64,000 nt of DNA. Origin: Pyrocephalus nanus. Its lineage: Eukaryota; Chordata; Aves; Passeriformes; Tyrannidae. Position numbers and translations under genes: made by a program. Where the stretch lies: positions 3,226,001 through 3,290,000 of the forward strand of contig CM076264.1 in NCBI GenBank assembly GCA_038380795.1, in the 5' to 3' direction. The notes under the pieces were generated by a model. It ran no database searches. It saw only the letters and a list, made by a program, of their open reading frames with translations, and was not told where the DNA came from. Each line of letters opens with the position of its first letter. The first letter of the stretch is position 1. Below, piece by piece: positions 1-13,498 of the stretch.

Positions 1-1964
1 AAGTATCAAGCTGGATGATGTCTGAGGGACCTGAGGCAGCTGCTAAAACAGCAGTTTCTGCCTTCCCTCTCTTAATACAATGCCAAGTAGCTGCATGGCC
101 CCAGACATGGACAGACAAGAGAAAAAGACAAAAATAACTCCCAGTAATAAACAAGAAAACATTTTTGTGATGTCTCAGCAGATGTGGATTTAGATCCTAA
201 AATGCACGAACAGGAGAAGATCTGAGGTGCACTTTGAAACTCTTCCTTGCATTGTTGAGCCACAGCCTGCTGGATTGTTTCACACTCAGCTGGGGGAATT
301 TTCAAAGGTAGTAAAATGTGCTAACCCAGAGATGTGAGTAAGGCTTACTTGGCACCTTCTAGCTTTTGCAAGAAATTTAATTCTTTCCAAGGTTCAAAGT
401 TCTCTGCTAAATAGAACAAATGGAGAAATTAGAAGAGGCAGGAAGAATAAATAGAATTTAATGAAGTCACCACAAATTAAGGCTGATGTTACAGTAACAT
501 TGTATGGGCTGATAATCTGCAGACCACCTAAAGCTCTTATCCTGTCACAAAAAACCCTTAGCTTAGCACAAAAACATTACCATAGCAAAATTTCTTTAGG
601 CACAAACAATTACCAGTCAGGATTTGACACTAATAGAAGGAGATCACTTGGTCCAGGTGCTCTTATTGGCTAAAGACAGGCTTATTAATCTTTCATTTCA
701 AGTGTACCGTCTGACAAGCCTGTCCTAATTTTCACACCACATGCTCACCTGCCAAGCCTCCTCAAGCCTGTGACACCAATTCCTAAACAGCAGAGCCAAA
801 TTAGCATTTGACCTTTGGAAAGTTAGCTCGGAATGCCAGTGCATGTCCTAAAACTCACACAGCTCATCTTCTCTGGGCTGAAAAACAGCAAGGAGCTTCA
901 TCTTCCATCCAGGGAGCCACTCCAGGTTACAAGCACAAGGAAAGAGCACACAAGCAGGGAGTTTAGAGAGTGATTTACTTGTAGTAAAAATAGTAACTGC
1001 ACTGCGTGCACAGCACGCTGTTTCAAGGGGAAAAAAGTGTTATTAAGTATTTAATAACGTCAGAATGGCATCTGAAATAAGTAAGCTACTTTTTTTTCAT
1101 AACCTCGAGGAAAAATGGAATTGAGAGGAAAACCTTTCTTTCTAATTTTTAAGAAGAATTACATGACCTACTGTTTCCCCTCAGTTGTTCTGCTGGAGCA
1201 ATGCTTTACATTTTGATGCCAATATCTTTGATTTTGCAGTGTTTTCACATGAGGAAAAAATAAGCACAGCGTACAGAGTCCTTGAAAATGTAACCACATA
1301 TATAAGTGCTGTACCACAAATTTATTTCCCTTTGTTTTTTTCCGCTCTTCCTCTGTAATTGGAGGCCTCAAGCTGAGATGTTTAAATCAGCACAGTTAAG
1401 AACTGGAGTCCTTCTATAGCCAGTGGAGAAAAAGAAAGGACCTCTAGAGAGCACTGCAACACATAAATTCTGAATCGTCTTTACCAGGTCTCTCTCCCTT
1501 CTCTTTCAACGCTCAGAGGAGCCTTTGGATGCTTTAATTTACCTGGGAGAAAAGGTAGCTCAACATTTTTGTTGGGAGGCAGCAAATTTCCTTCCATTTC
1601 TTTAAAAACATTAGGTGCGCTTCAATGATTTCATTATATTTTTTTATTTTCCCTAATTAAACTATAAACTAGATATATTCCCCTTATTTAATAGAGAATC
1701 AGATGTTTTGGCACGTTGAGCTGATCAGGGTCTATCTAACTCTAAAGAAGAAGTAGAATAAATTTTCTTATTCAAGTTGCACAAGAAATTTTTCGAGTTC
1801 ATTTATAAAATCAGAAACTTATACCAGACTGTTAATCCAAAAGCTACAGCAGCTAAAAATACTCTTGCAAAATACACTGTTGCATGGTTGAAAGGCATCA
1901 TTTTGAAAGTTGTCTTTGTGCTTCTACTGGTAAGAATTAAAATTATATTTTATACCAATACTTT

Positions 1965-1987
1965 TGCAACAAGCTGTGCTTTAGGAA
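1965..1987 (+). repeat. 23-base direct repeat, copy 1
   Basis: The 23 bases beginning TGCAACAAGCTG and ending TTTAGGAA recur exactly at 2951-2973, 986 bases away. Flanking similarity is weak (a 'gctccaaa' motif follows both copies at about 100 bases). It may be a remnant of an old tandem duplication or of an unrecognised interspersed repeat. Confidence 0.6.
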
Positions 1988-2950
1988 GTGTATTTCTGTC
2001 TTAACAGCTGCTTTTTCAATGGCATCAACAGCTATGATGCACAGGCCTCTCCATATAATGGTGTTCCGGTTTAATTTATTTTTCTAAAGGTTGCTCCAAA
2101 GCATTTTAGGGGCTTCCTAAACTCAAGGCCAAAAAATTCAATACTTATGAATTGGTAGCATGATCTACTTTAGAGGAGAATGACATTTTCTTCACTCTAA
2201 AATGGTTGCAGTTAAGATGAACCTTTAATTTTCATTGCCTCCCCATGCACATTAGCCTTTTAAACAAAATTATTTTTTCATCTATCCGTGCATATTTACA
2301 GTTTCCTTTCCAAAAATCAAATTCCCCTTTCACTTTCCCTGGAAGAACTGAACTCTGCTATGAGTTTGCCAGATTTCTCTCCCAAACGCTCTTAAATGTT
2401 TAATCAAAGGTGTCAACAGATACTGCTTGGGTTTCACTTTAAAAGAACCAGGCAGCTCACAAATAACTGCCATTTGAAATACTTTGGGCTGCAACATTCA
2501 GCATTGTCCTACTTTAGCAAACAAAATGAGACATGACACAAGCAAAGTAACTCTATTAAGTGACAAAATATTTTCCCTGCTCCTGCACGCTGAAATTATT
2601 TTAAAAGACAGAAAGAATTCGGGCTGCAATTTGTCTCCACGACACAGGTCTGTGCAGTGCAGCTGTCGAGATAACAAATGGACATTGTGGGGAAAAAAAG
2701 AAAAGAAAAATAATTCGGCACACAGTAGTTTATTCTGAATAAGCAGGACTCAAATGTGATGGTAGAAAGCACTTAGAAAATCAGGGAAGGAGTAAAATAA
2801 CATCTTTTTGAAAGAAGAAAATGTAACCCTTGTGAAATTATGTTGCCTGGGATGGTGAGGTAATTGTTAAAAGACAAACTTTCAAGCTTTTGTGTGATTA
2901 ATAGAATCCCAACATTATGTAAATATGATCAGATTAGATTCAACATTTTA

Positions 2951-2973
2951 TGCAACAAGCTGTGCTTTAGGAA
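2951..2973 (+). repeat. 23-base direct repeat, copy 2
   Basis: Exact second copy of the 23-mer at 1965-1987, in the same orientation. The bases on either side differ apart from scattered similarity, so any duplication is old. Confidence 0.6.
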
Positions 2974-3744
2974 TTGCCAGTTTGTTTTGATAGGCAGAGA
3001 AAATATTATTAATATTGACATAATAACATTCTTGTTTTACTAACTTTATTAAAAGTAGCTCCAAAATAGAAGAGTTCATAAATACATAATTCAAATTAAA
3101 TCAACCAAACATGCCCAGCTTTATAAATAGAACTTATTTTTCCACTGGCAATATGAATTAATGACTCCTTTGTTCTGTTCAGAATAAGATTGTATTCTCA
3201 CTTGCTAAATAGATGTTAAATTGGTGAAACATACTCTATATATTGAAGGGCCTGATGTTGTTCTGTCTGTCTTTTATGACTCAGGATAAATAAAGAGCAG
3301 TGATAACTAAATACAACTCAATAACTCTGCAGAAATACCAATTTATTCCATTATATCTCTCCACACTTCATTTACAAAGACACAGTAGCACTAAGTTTTG
3401 TTTCTCAGGCCTTCCTTCACAAGTTCTGCTGTTTGGATTGGATCACTCCTTTTAAAATGTCTCCATTTCCTTTCCATTTTTTACTGCCTCAGAAACAGAG
3501 ATCTTTTCCTGACCTTCCAGTTCCTTCCCATTCCAGTCTACTATGACTACCCTCCTTATTTTACTTTAAAATTACTTCCAGCCTTTTTTTCCCAGACAGT
3601 ATTGTTCCCATCACCTGTCTTTTCTTTGCACTTGTAGGAAGGATATTTTGCTTGTTCCATAAAAACGCATTTTTTCCCCCCTACAAACTGACTTCTTTCT
3701 AAGGTAGATCCAAGGCTTCAATGAGCCAAAAATCCTTCCTGAAG

Positions 3745-3747
<3 letters not shown>

Positions 3748-3789
<42 letters not shown>
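3748..3789. repeat. (TA)21 microsatellite
   Basis: Uninterrupted AT dinucleotide tract of 42 bases. Such tracts are length-variable and can extrude cruciforms. It has no relation to a gene visible here. Confidence 0.95.
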
Positions 3790-3791
<2 letters not shown>

Positions 3792-4378
3792 CCAAAGTTT
3801 TGCTTGGAAAATGTGAGACTTTCAAGACTTCCTGAGAAAACATTTAAATAACAGTGGAATAAGGTGAAGGGTCTGGAGCACAACTTTTATGTGGCCACAC
3901 TGTCTGTAAGTGTGAGGCCTCAAGCCCCAAATTTAGCAGGAGTGAACATGCCCTTCCTTTCCTTCTCTATGCTAACATCTGCTTAGCTTGATGGAAAAGG
4001 AGCCACATTTAATGGAGCTACTTTGGATCTCTCAGACAGACCCTCATTTAACATCCCAACTTTAATTAATCTGTAAATCAAAAGGGGAAAAATAAAAACC
4101 AGTCTGGAAGAAGCAGCTTCTTCTTACCAACTGCTGAGACCCTTGGGAAAATCTCTAAGGCTTTTCCATCACCTGGGAAATTCCCATTAAGGAAGGCAGT
4201 CAGGAAAGAGTTATAGAAACAGCCAAAAACCACAAAAATGTTAAGAAATAAAGCTATATTTCCTATTATAAGGGCAATTTAATTTTCATTCTTTGTAATT
4301 TAAAAGAAAAAAAAAGAATCCTGTAAGAATTTAACTGAATGGAACTTTCCAAATTAATCTCGAGAGGGAAAAAAACTA

Positions 4379-4380
<2 letters not shown>

Positions 4381-4409
<29 letters not shown>

Positions 4410-4452
4410 AAAAAAAAAAAAAAACCCAAAAAAAAAAACCAAAAAAAAAAAA
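4381..4452. repeat. Long A-rich tract
   Basis: Almost pure A for about 70 bases, broken only by single C, CC or CCC. It could be the decayed poly(A) tail of a retroposed sequence or simple sequence. No parent element can be recognised on its 5' side. Confidence 0.85.
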
Positions 4453-4705
4453 CTCACAAACAAAAGGTTTCACAAAGAAAAAACTGTAAAACTGTGAACC
4501 CTCTCTACCAAACATTTTGTAGAATATCACATGGATAGGACTTAAAAAATACAGCAGTTCTTTTCAGCACTCTTCCCTGGAAAACCATTTGTCCATGCCA
4601 GGTAGTGCAAGTGAAAATCCTTCAGGAAAAAAAAAAAATAAATAAGTTTTGGAAGAATCTGAAAAATGCCCACATTTTGACTATTTTTTCTTGAATTCCA
4701 TTCAC

Positions 4706-4840
4706 CTCCAACATCACACTCCAAATAACATCGATCAGGGAAGTTACTGTGGCAACATTGGCATCAACTGTGGAATATTGATCTCTTAATTGTGTATGAG
4801 CTTTTAAAAACATTCTTCCTGCCTGAGACAACTTAGGGGC
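4706..4840 (-). CDS. Candidate coding exon, 45 codons, unrecognised protein
   Basis: A 135-base island on the minus strand, open in one frame, entered and left in phase 0. The acceptor is strong (pyrimidine run tctctttaacag just before GCCCCT) and the donor is TTGGAG|gtgaat. The translated segment is protein-like: it contains AGRMFLKAHTQLRDQYSTVD, then a hydrophobic helix-like run ending in IDVIWSVMLE. It joins in phase to the 48-base island at 4881-4928, across an intron of only 40 bases, which is shorter than most vertebrate introns and lowers confidence. It lies about 8 kb beyond the likely 3' end of the main minus-strand gene (poly(A) signal at 13083), so it may be an alternative 3' extension, another gene, or chance. 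I do not recognise the family. Confidence 0.35.
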
Positions 4841-4880
4841 CTGTTAAAGAGAGATTAGAAAAGGAAGGATAATCTTGTAC

Positions 4881-4928
4881 TTGAGAATTCATCTGTTCCT
4901 GTAACATTTCATAGTTCTTTTCCTGGAA
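4881..4928 (-). CDS. Candidate short coding exon, 16 codons
   Basis: Forty-eight bases, phase 0 at both ends, with acceptor ctgtggcag and donor CAA|gtacaag. It encodes FQEKNYEMLQEQMNSQ, polar and helix-like. The acceptor has a poor pyrimidine tract and the intron separating it from 4706-4840 is only 40 bases, so the two may instead be one unspliced unit or both chance. An 11-base GGAG-type microexon candidate with a perfect donor (GAG|gtgagt) lies at about 5282-5292 and would supply a phase 0 junction. Confidence 0.22.
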
Positions 4929-7900
4929 CTGCCACAGGTTTCATTTGTGGTCCTAGAAAGTTCAATCTTCATCACCCATGAAAATCCTTTTGTGTTCCTT
5001 CTGTCTCGTTCAGAAGGAACATCCATCTCAATTTTAAACTTTTGGGGGAATAAATTGTCAATCATTATACATTTGGAATCGTGGGAGCATCCTATTACCT
5101 GGGATGGCTGGGTGCTATTATTGAGCAAATAATAGTAACAACCATAATAATAATTGACACAAAGAAACACATCAGTGAATGTACAGCTTTCCTACCCTGT
5201 GAGCCACTTAGCTGATCCATAATTGGGGAATTGCAGTCATTTGGACGGAGTACTGCCATATATGCATGATGGGAACTCACCTCAGTAATTCCTGCTCACA
5301 AAACCAGATTAATTTTAAGACTAAACCCTTCTTTTTTTAAAAACCACCCTTTTCACATCTATTGACAACCTTCTCCTTATTAGTTGCTAACTTGCTTGGG
5401 TTTGTTGATCCGGGAATCTCATTTGAATACATTCATTATTATACTGCCAGAAGAAACAAAATTAAACTTAATTAGAGGTCACATCACCTCCAGCTCAAGT
5501 TAATTAAAAGCCTAATCAAACCTTTTGGGAAACAGTAGCCTGTCAGTGCAAAAATGATAAGGGGAATAAAATGCATTATACCCACACTAAGGACATAATC
5601 TGTCTGATTGCCTTTTATTTCTCCCCCCCTCCCCCATTTCACACACTAAAAAAGAAATACATATATGCATATAAGCTTTCATAGAACACTCCCACTAAAT
5701 AAAGCAGTTTTCCAGCTTTCCTTGAGTCTGGCAATCAATGCAGGGAGAAATGCAGGAATTAAGCCCCACGTCTTCCTGCTGCCTAGCACATAAAAATAAT
5801 TAACTCTTACAAGGTCAACTTCCCAGCTTAACTGCGTTTGGGAGGAGCACAGAAAACAGCTGGAGGCCTAACAGAGCTAAATCTGCAATTAATGAAGGGG
5901 AGCTGGGCAGGACTCGTGCAGTGCAGGATTGCACTGTTTGTGTCAGGACTCCCGTGTCCTCCACCCCCACTCACCTGCTGTGCACCCTGGCACAGCCACT
6001 GCCACTCACAGATTCAATCTGTCCATTTAAATCAGCCCCTCCTGGGCCCAAGGCACAGCCTGGAGTGAGTGCACAGTTCACACAATCCATTAGGTTGGAG
6101 TAGACCTCTGAGATCGAGTCCCTGGTGCGAAGTTTGGCCCTTTCAGTACTTTCATCACCGATTTTCAGATTAATATCAGCCAAGTACCAGAAGACAAAGT
6201 ACAAGTGAATGACCATTGCTCACCTGCAATAATATTTACACTGCAGATATAAGCTAATTACCTATAAAATGTGGTGTTTCAGACAGTTCTTAGTTTTCAG
6301 TAATACATTCTCTTCACTTACCAATATATTATCAATTAGTACCAGCCATCACTGCTGTAGTGAAGCTCCAAAGAAAGACATTTCTCAATTTATAAAATAT
6401 ACTTACTGATAGTTCAATAAAAACTGTTTATTGGACTCCAAAAAAAGTCCTGAACAAAAAGCACCCAACCAGAAACTTGGGTTATTCAACATATACTAAA
6501 TATCTGTATTTGTTTGACAAGTATTTTCTGAGCCTGCCAGGAACATGTTAAGTTTGAGCCTGACTGCTTCCATGGGCATTATAAATAATATTTAATCTTA
6601 AACATGAAAACCTCAAGTTGTGTCCAACTAGCAGTTGGGTGTCATCCCTGCTCTGTGCTGGATGGACTGAAATGCATAAAAATGAGATCCAGGCCTTTGT
6701 GCTTCTGAATTTTTGCTCCTTGTCCTTCTTTGTTCTTCCTGAGCTGTTTAAGATGAGCTTAGCTGGTGGTTTTCATCAAAGCAACGTTCTATGCCAAGCT
6801 TTTAGAAATCTTCTGTTGATTTCTGTGTTGATTTAAAAGGAGAATCCAAAGAAAAACTTCATAACTTTCAATTTTGAATTAGAAATTCAGGGACTTGAAG
6901 CTTCAGTTAAAACTTTACTCTTAGCTAGGCTGTTCCCATCTAGCTTGGATTGTTTTTATAATAATTTCATGATACATAGAATATTATTGCTACTCCTGAG
7001 GGCTCCACTTAATGTGAACTGAAAAGCATTATCCACTTAGAAGAAAATATGTTTCCTATTTGTGGAAAGAATGAAACCACAAGTGTAGATGCCTTTCCTT
7101 GGATTGTCCCAGAGTAGTCATTTTTCTTACACATTTGAAGCATCAAGGTTTACCTAAACGGAGCAAAAATAGCATTACATGGAAAACCAGAAAGCAGCTC
7201 AGGAATAAATTGCTAATATTGGATTTGTCAACATTTCATTTCAGTGTTTCCAGGGAGGGGATATTAGAGACACACACAATTTTTTTCTTTTGCCTGCTGA
7301 CATTTTCTCATAAATTTCACTCTCAATTTCAGTGCCAAGTGGCAATATCTACCACGGCATACAGATGTTTGCAGCTGAACAAAGGCTCAATATGGATGAG
7401 CATTTCAGTTACAGATCAGGGCTAAAATATAGATTTATTATATCTGGAACTCGGTAACATTTTCATGACATTTTCCTCTTTTCATGATTGTTCCCATCCA
7501 CCCAAACGACTTGTATTGTTTGCTGTTCAACAAAAATACCTGCATGTTTAGAGGGAAGGCAGCCACAAATTTCTTAATCGTGGGAATTCAGGTCAGTTTT
7601 CATCAGGGAAAACTGAAAGGAAATTCAGGAAAACGTTCCTTCATTTTAAAAAAAGGTCACCAAGGTCTACGATAATCTATGTCACACTTTTAATGGCTGC
7701 AGAATCAGGCTTTTAACAGGAATAATAGAGGAAATCAGAATTTCCCTAAGATTAATGTCCACTTTTAAGAGTGAATTGGAGACACTTAACAACAGTGAAT
7801 TTCTTATCCAGAAAAAAAAACTTGAAAGCAGTTCTTTTAAAGTTCATGCAAGTTTATGAACATTTATGAATCCTTCTTTGATTAGGTAAATAATCCACTA

Positions 7901-10900
7901 AATGCCTGCTGTGGCCATTTTCATAGGATCTAAAAAGATTCCTAGAATAACAAAACCTTTCACATCATCAAAATATTTTTAAGGTTTCAGCCCTATGTCT
8001 TCCTTTCCATTTATAATACGTAGTAATAAGTGAATTCCATTATGATACCTAATATATACAGCAAGAAAAGAAATGAGCAGGTGAAGGCTGACACACCCCA
8101 AGGCACTGGAGCAGAAGTTACAGGAAAATGCTGATTTAAATTGGTTTAAATATCCCTGTGTAGTGGATGAGTGTGGGAGCTCTTGGTCTAGTGAAAGAGA
8201 AAAGTTGACTTGCAAAGGAAAGTCTCCCCTAGCAAATATTTTGGAACATGGAATATGTGTTTGTGGTTAATTGTTTGGTGATAAACGAGAGGAACTGAAT
8301 GACTGAATTTGTGCCCAAGGGTCATAAAGGTAGGGAGGCCAATATCTAGGAATGCCAAAGACAGAAGGAAAGAGCAAATCAGCACTAAAACAAAGTACCA
8401 GAAGTGATGGATATCAGGAAAGAAAGAGAAATGTGCCATGAAAGGAGAACAGATAAGTGGAGATTAAAAGGAAGGTACACTGAAAAGAGAAAGATGAAGG
8501 AGGAAGTAAAATCAATGGGAATAAAATATACATAGAGTGAGTCATAGCAGGATGCTTGTATTTTGTCAGATGGAGTCAGCAGCCTATGAAAAGAAATAAA
8601 AATGTGAAGCAGTGGAATAAAGACCCAACAAAGCTGGGTTGGAAATACACTGGAGCTTCCCTGGGGCAGCACAATGCCTGGGGCTCCCCTTCACTGCACT
8701 GTCACCTGCTCTGCAGTTCTGCCACCTTCCATTCACAACACAGGAGTGCACTTGCCCACTTAGCTTGCTGGTTTACAGCATGACTAGTACGGGCAACATT
8801 TTGAAAAGCAAGGAGAAATACTTGCAAGAAAATATTTAGCTAAGCAGTAATTTTATTGCTTGTATTGGATTTGTTAATAGCAGTTGAGGTGGTAGCTAAT
8901 CACTTTATTTATTTAAAAGCTAAAATAATCTCAGAGAAAGCTGCTAAGTCAGATCCAACTACTAATATTTGTTCATTACTGAGGAAATTATCTGAGATCT
9001 GACATTCTACCAGAGAACAGAATAATAAGAAATATGATACTATTAGCTTCTTGAAAAAGCAAAAGACAACAGCAATTCACACACATCTCATACTCAAGCC
9101 ACTTCTAATTAATTTCTGTGCTTTGGACGTGGACTTGAGTTGTACTTGTTTGATTTGAAGATGGAATTCATTAAAAAATACATGATTTGGAAGTCTCTGC
9201 CATAGTGGCAAATGATTTTGTGAGAAGAACCTTGGAGTTTTTACATCTTGAAACGCCCCTCCTCTAAGGCAAGCTTTAGAATTGTAGAAGTCTTAGAATT
9301 TTAGAGGAAATGTTCAGGTTCAGTTTCTTGACTCCTGAGCCTACAGACTAGAAATCAGACAGGTTATAAAAAAACTTGAAATCATAAAAGATTGCTTGGG
9401 GGAAGATATGTTTAAAACATCATCATCATCATCACCAAAAAGAAGAAGAAAAATAATCAATGGGCTTTAAAAGAATTAGCCAAGAGTATTCAGATTAAGA
9501 ATGGTAAGGCCCTGGAACAGACTGGTGTGAACATTTTCATTGCTCAGCAGAGTTTCACGAGGTCATTTCCAAACCCATCCCCAGCTGCACAGCCCCCAGA
9601 CACCCACTGACTTCAGCCTTGGTTCCACAGAGGCTCTAGTTAAACTTTCTGGCTGCAAGTTTCAGAAGTACTCTTTGGGGTGACATTGCAAATAAACTTT
9701 CAGAACTACCTAATTCATAGCAGGGACCGGTTGGCAATCTGAAGAAATGCATTTGATGCACTATTTAGGGAAGTTTAAAAGGCTCTTTAAATCACTGCTT
9801 AAAAAAAAAAAATGCCATAAGCTTAAGAGAACAATAAAACAAATGGGCTGTGAAAGGTTCCCAAAGTTTAACAGTGAAAGATTCCCTCAGTTTAGCAGAA
9901 CTACTCAGTAGAAAAAATGAAGGAATCTTAAACATAAAAATTGGTTTCTTCTGTCACAATGATAATTCTGATTTTAATTTGTACCAAAAATTGTTATCTT
10001 TTTCTTAAAAATATTAGTACTGCCTTGGTACATTAACATTCATCAGGACTCTGTCAAGTTTGCTTCCTCTCACACCCTCCTTCCACTACCCTGGGCTCAA
10101 AACTACTCCTGATATACTCGATTGCTTTGTTTAGCTATGAGGGGAGGGGAAGAGGGAACAAATCTCAATGCCAAAATATACAAAAACTTAAAAATTATTT
10201 AAAAGTAAATTATGTTGTCATTCAAGATTTTTCTGTTCTGTCTCTGACTTCAGAATAGTGCTTTATTGATACTCTGTAGTGGAAAGGGTGAGAGTGTTCT
10301 TGGACTGTACTTCTCAGATTGTGTCTCTAACAAAGTAATTGTTGAGGCAGTACTTTGACTGAGCAGCTCAGGAACTGTTTATTCTTTGATATGTCTTTGT
10401 GCTCTGTGCCTGGATGCAGAAGCTCCCTAAATAAGTGAATTGCTCAAATAGAAGCAGCAGCAAAGAGAAATCACAGGTGAACGTTTCAGCCACGTCCTGT
10501 TACTTTATTGCAATTTTTGAGTTACGTTTGGAGAGGTATTAGAAGAGCAATGACCTGTGTATAGAAATGGAAAAGATCCCATTCCAGGAGAGTGGAGATT
10601 CCCAGATACACCTACTGATGTGTCTGCTTATTACTGATCATTTTCTGTCTGTCTCCTGGAAGAGGTTGTGTGATTCCATACTAATAGAAATCCTAGTTAT
10701 TCATAGGGCATTTGTCTGCTGCAATTGGAGTGCTTTGGCCACGTGCATACCTGAATGCTAATCTCAGGGCCTGAATCTCCTGTAGGGTATTAAATCAGAC
10801 CTTACAGAAAATAGAAGCTATCTTTTAGCAAGATACTGTATGATATAAAGCTTCCCATGCCCTGAATTATCACACTTAAAGCAGCATTTCTGAAACTTTG

Positions 10901-13082
10901 GGCTGAGACTGTTCAGAGGCTGGACAGTGTTAGACATCTGCAACGGCCAATAGTTCCCTTGCCCTCAGGTTGAGAGTGGAAAATTACTGGCTGGATGTGT
11001 TTATTCTAGTCAGGAAACTGCCAATTCCCTCTTAATTGCCAGCAGGAGATCATTTCCTCTGGGATAAGTGAACAAGCACTTGTGACCAGTAATAATCAGG
11101 CTTCACTTTCTTCTCTAAATGAATTCCCACTTCCAGGTCCTACTTGAAATTCAAAAGAGACTGACCTGGATACTTTGGACCAACTTCACACTTGGGGAAT
11201 TTTAATGTTTGCTGAGTGATGTGGCATCACTTCATCATATGGATCATAGCAGTACAGACCTAAATCTAAATACGAAACTCAGCTTTTACTTCTTTGGGAG
11301 AGTAAATGGTCCATATTGAAGAAGAACATTTGCCGTTTACTTGTGACTTACTTTGCAATTCATACTGGTATTTCAGAACAGGAAAGAACTGAGAGAGGGT
11401 TGAAATATTGAGTTTGGCTTTTAGGTTGCTTTTTACTGATGCAGGAATGAATCTGCTCTAATAAATGTGGGAATCTTTTCCTTGGTTTGTTTGGATCGTG
11501 AGAAACTCAGAGGTCAAAACTTTGCCTTAATTATAATTTCCTTCTAATTCTTGTAATTTTAGAAGGAAAATGGTAGTATTATTTTACATAATGGGATGCA
11601 GAAGAATCTGTGTTTGAACAATAACCACAGCTAAATGCTTTAATGTTTCCCCAGGTAACTCGTTTCAGCAATGGCATTTTATTCTCTCTTCCCCATGTGC
11701 ATTTCTGTGCACACTCTCAATGGCAACATAGTGTTCATACCATAAAAAGGGTGGAAATACTCCTTTTTTTTTTTTTAAGAATATTAGAGTTGAATGAAGA
11801 TAAAAAGGGATATGTATGAAATGCAGTTTGGTTTTGAATATTATCAATAATCTCTCTGTGCACCCACCAAAGAAACATATATCTCTTCTATTGAGGAGTT
11901 GCTTCAAAAAAATGTTAATAGCACATCATAGCCTGATGTCCCCTGTGTGTGTGCAAGGGGGGATGCTGAATATGCACCGTTGAAGCAGCCATAATTCCTT
12001 CTGCTATTTGAAATCCTCTGGGAAGAGGGACTCAGTTCATTTTGCACCATAAATTTTGTTGCCCCTTCACCAAGAAGCTGGAAGAAAAAATCCCCATCAG
12101 TACAGAAAGAGCTTAGTTGTTTATGTCAAGTCAAGGTTTAGCAAGTTGATATGAGTTGATGCAGTTTAGAAGAATCAGTTGTATTTTTTACCTTTTTGAT
12201 AAATATTCCCCTTATTATAAGGATAATTAAATTATGTTCATATTATCTGCCCCTTGCTCATCTTTTTTGAACACTACAATATGAGATATTAAAATAATAT
12301 AAATGTGTGTTTGAAAGCTGCTGGAAAAAATGAGTTGTCAGCTATGATATATTTTACTTAATTATCATAACTTATATTCTAAAACAATAATAGCTCTGCA
12401 TGTTATAATACAAATACGTAATACATGCACACCAGATGGCAATTTGGAAATATATGCAGGAGCTGAGGATGTATGCAGCCCTCTGCTCACAGCACACCTT
12501 GCATTCAAGGAGCATTTCAAAGAACAGACTCCTTTTTTTCTTTCCTTATAATGAAACACATTTTTTCGATAAAGGTGTTTTCTGTTAAGACTAATAAACT
12601 AGGATTGGAGCAACACATCTCTCAAACAGTGCAATGCTCTGGTTTGTTCTCTTTCCACTGCCACGTGAAGCATTAATATTACAAGCTAAAATGCCTTGTG
12701 GTTTAGAGTGGTTATGAAAAAAATCACAGATAAAAGGTCTGAAATAACTCTAAGAAGATAAACACTTTATGTTTTTATCAGTAATAATGTCACTCCATTA
12801 TAAGACAAGCAAAAGATCCTTCCTTTGCACTTAAACTTGAAATTACTCCATACAAATTTCTCAAGGTGTCTATTTTTAGATTAACAAAAGGGGATCACAC
12901 CTTTTTAAAGCGTTACTTGGTTTTATGTCTTGAAAAGATGCTCCCAAAAGATCTAAAGGCAATACAACTGAGATGTCAGACTCATCACAGGAGTTTGGGG
13001 TTCTGCGGTAGAACTATCTGGAAACCCCCTCACAGTCAGAAACACCCTGCTTTGAAACCCTTAAGGCAAGGGACACTGTAGA
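4929..13082. other. Non-coding stretch
   Basis: About 8 kb without a supportable exon. Minus-strand open frames at 7979-8672 are rich in Phe, Leu and Ser because the plus strand is purine-rich there; they lack splice signals of note. A scrap of CR1 lies at about 6075-6125. A CAT trinucleotide run is at 9417-9434. Otherwise I see nothing but unique AT-rich sequence. Confidence 0.6.
6075..6125 (-). mobile_element. CR1 LINE 3'-end scrap, antisense
   Basis: The plus strand reads 'ccattaggttggagtagacc' followed by 'tctgagatcgagtcc'. This matches the well-known antisense 3' end of avian CR1 (tttaggttggaaaagaccttcaagatcat...gagtcc). Only some 50 bases are recognisable. CR1 elements are typically 5'-truncated non-LTR retrotransposons in birds, so a short piece is normal. 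Confidence 0.6.
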
Positions 13083-13088
13083 TTTATT
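13083..13088 (-). promoter_or_regulatory. Candidate poly(A) signal AATAAA
   Basis: The plus strand reads tttatt, giving AATAAA on the minus strand, 411 bases beyond the stop codon of candidate terminal exon 13499-13698. No earlier AATAAA is visible in that gap. It would give a 3' untranslated region of about 430 bases. The hexamer is common in AT-rich DNA, so this is position-based inference. Confidence 0.4.
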
Positions 13089-13498
13089 TTGGAAAGGAGT
13101 AGAGAAGAAAGAGCATCCTTCTGCTGAGGACTGATCCTTTAGACAAACGGTCACTGTCCTGGCAATGACTTTGGGCACGCCTTGCCAAGTGAGGGATGGC
13201 CACCTTCACACTGCTTTCAGTTCCGTAATCGCCCGCCTCATAAAACTCATCTCTCCTGCTCCAACAAAACCCATTGCTTATCCCAGGCATTTTTAATCCA
13301 AAGAAGCAATTAAGATTTACTGTTATTTGTGGGCATCAAAACCCTCCTGAGGGCAATTGAGATGTAAATCATGGAGATTACTGGGAGGCTGTATTCCAGC
13401 GTTTGATCCCACAGCAGCAGTGCCCTCGTCTGCAGTTTATCATCCATGGGGAAGCTGGGACTGCCAAGCCTTTCCCACTCACTGAGGCAATTTCTTGG

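Larger units (their letters stand above)
1..4705. other. Non-coding stretch, probably intergenic or intronic
   Basis: No open stretch here combines good splice signals with protein-like composition. The stretch is AT-rich and mostly unique. It holds a 23-base direct duplication (1965-1987 and 2951-2973), a (TA)21 microsatellite and a long A-rich tract, listed separately. Isolated AATAAA-type hexamers occur, as expected in AT-rich DNA, and none can be tied to a gene. Confidence 0.6.

Noticed and set aside
5838..6103. Two overlapping plus-strand frames of 60-76 codons
   Set aside because: Proline- and cysteine-rich products in different frames of the same GC-richer patch without splice signals or a good start; likely chance beside a CR1 scrap.
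8188..8672. Overlapping minus-strand frames rich in Phe, Leu and Ser
   Set aside because: Explained by a purine-rich plus strand; no splice sites, no conserved-looking motif.
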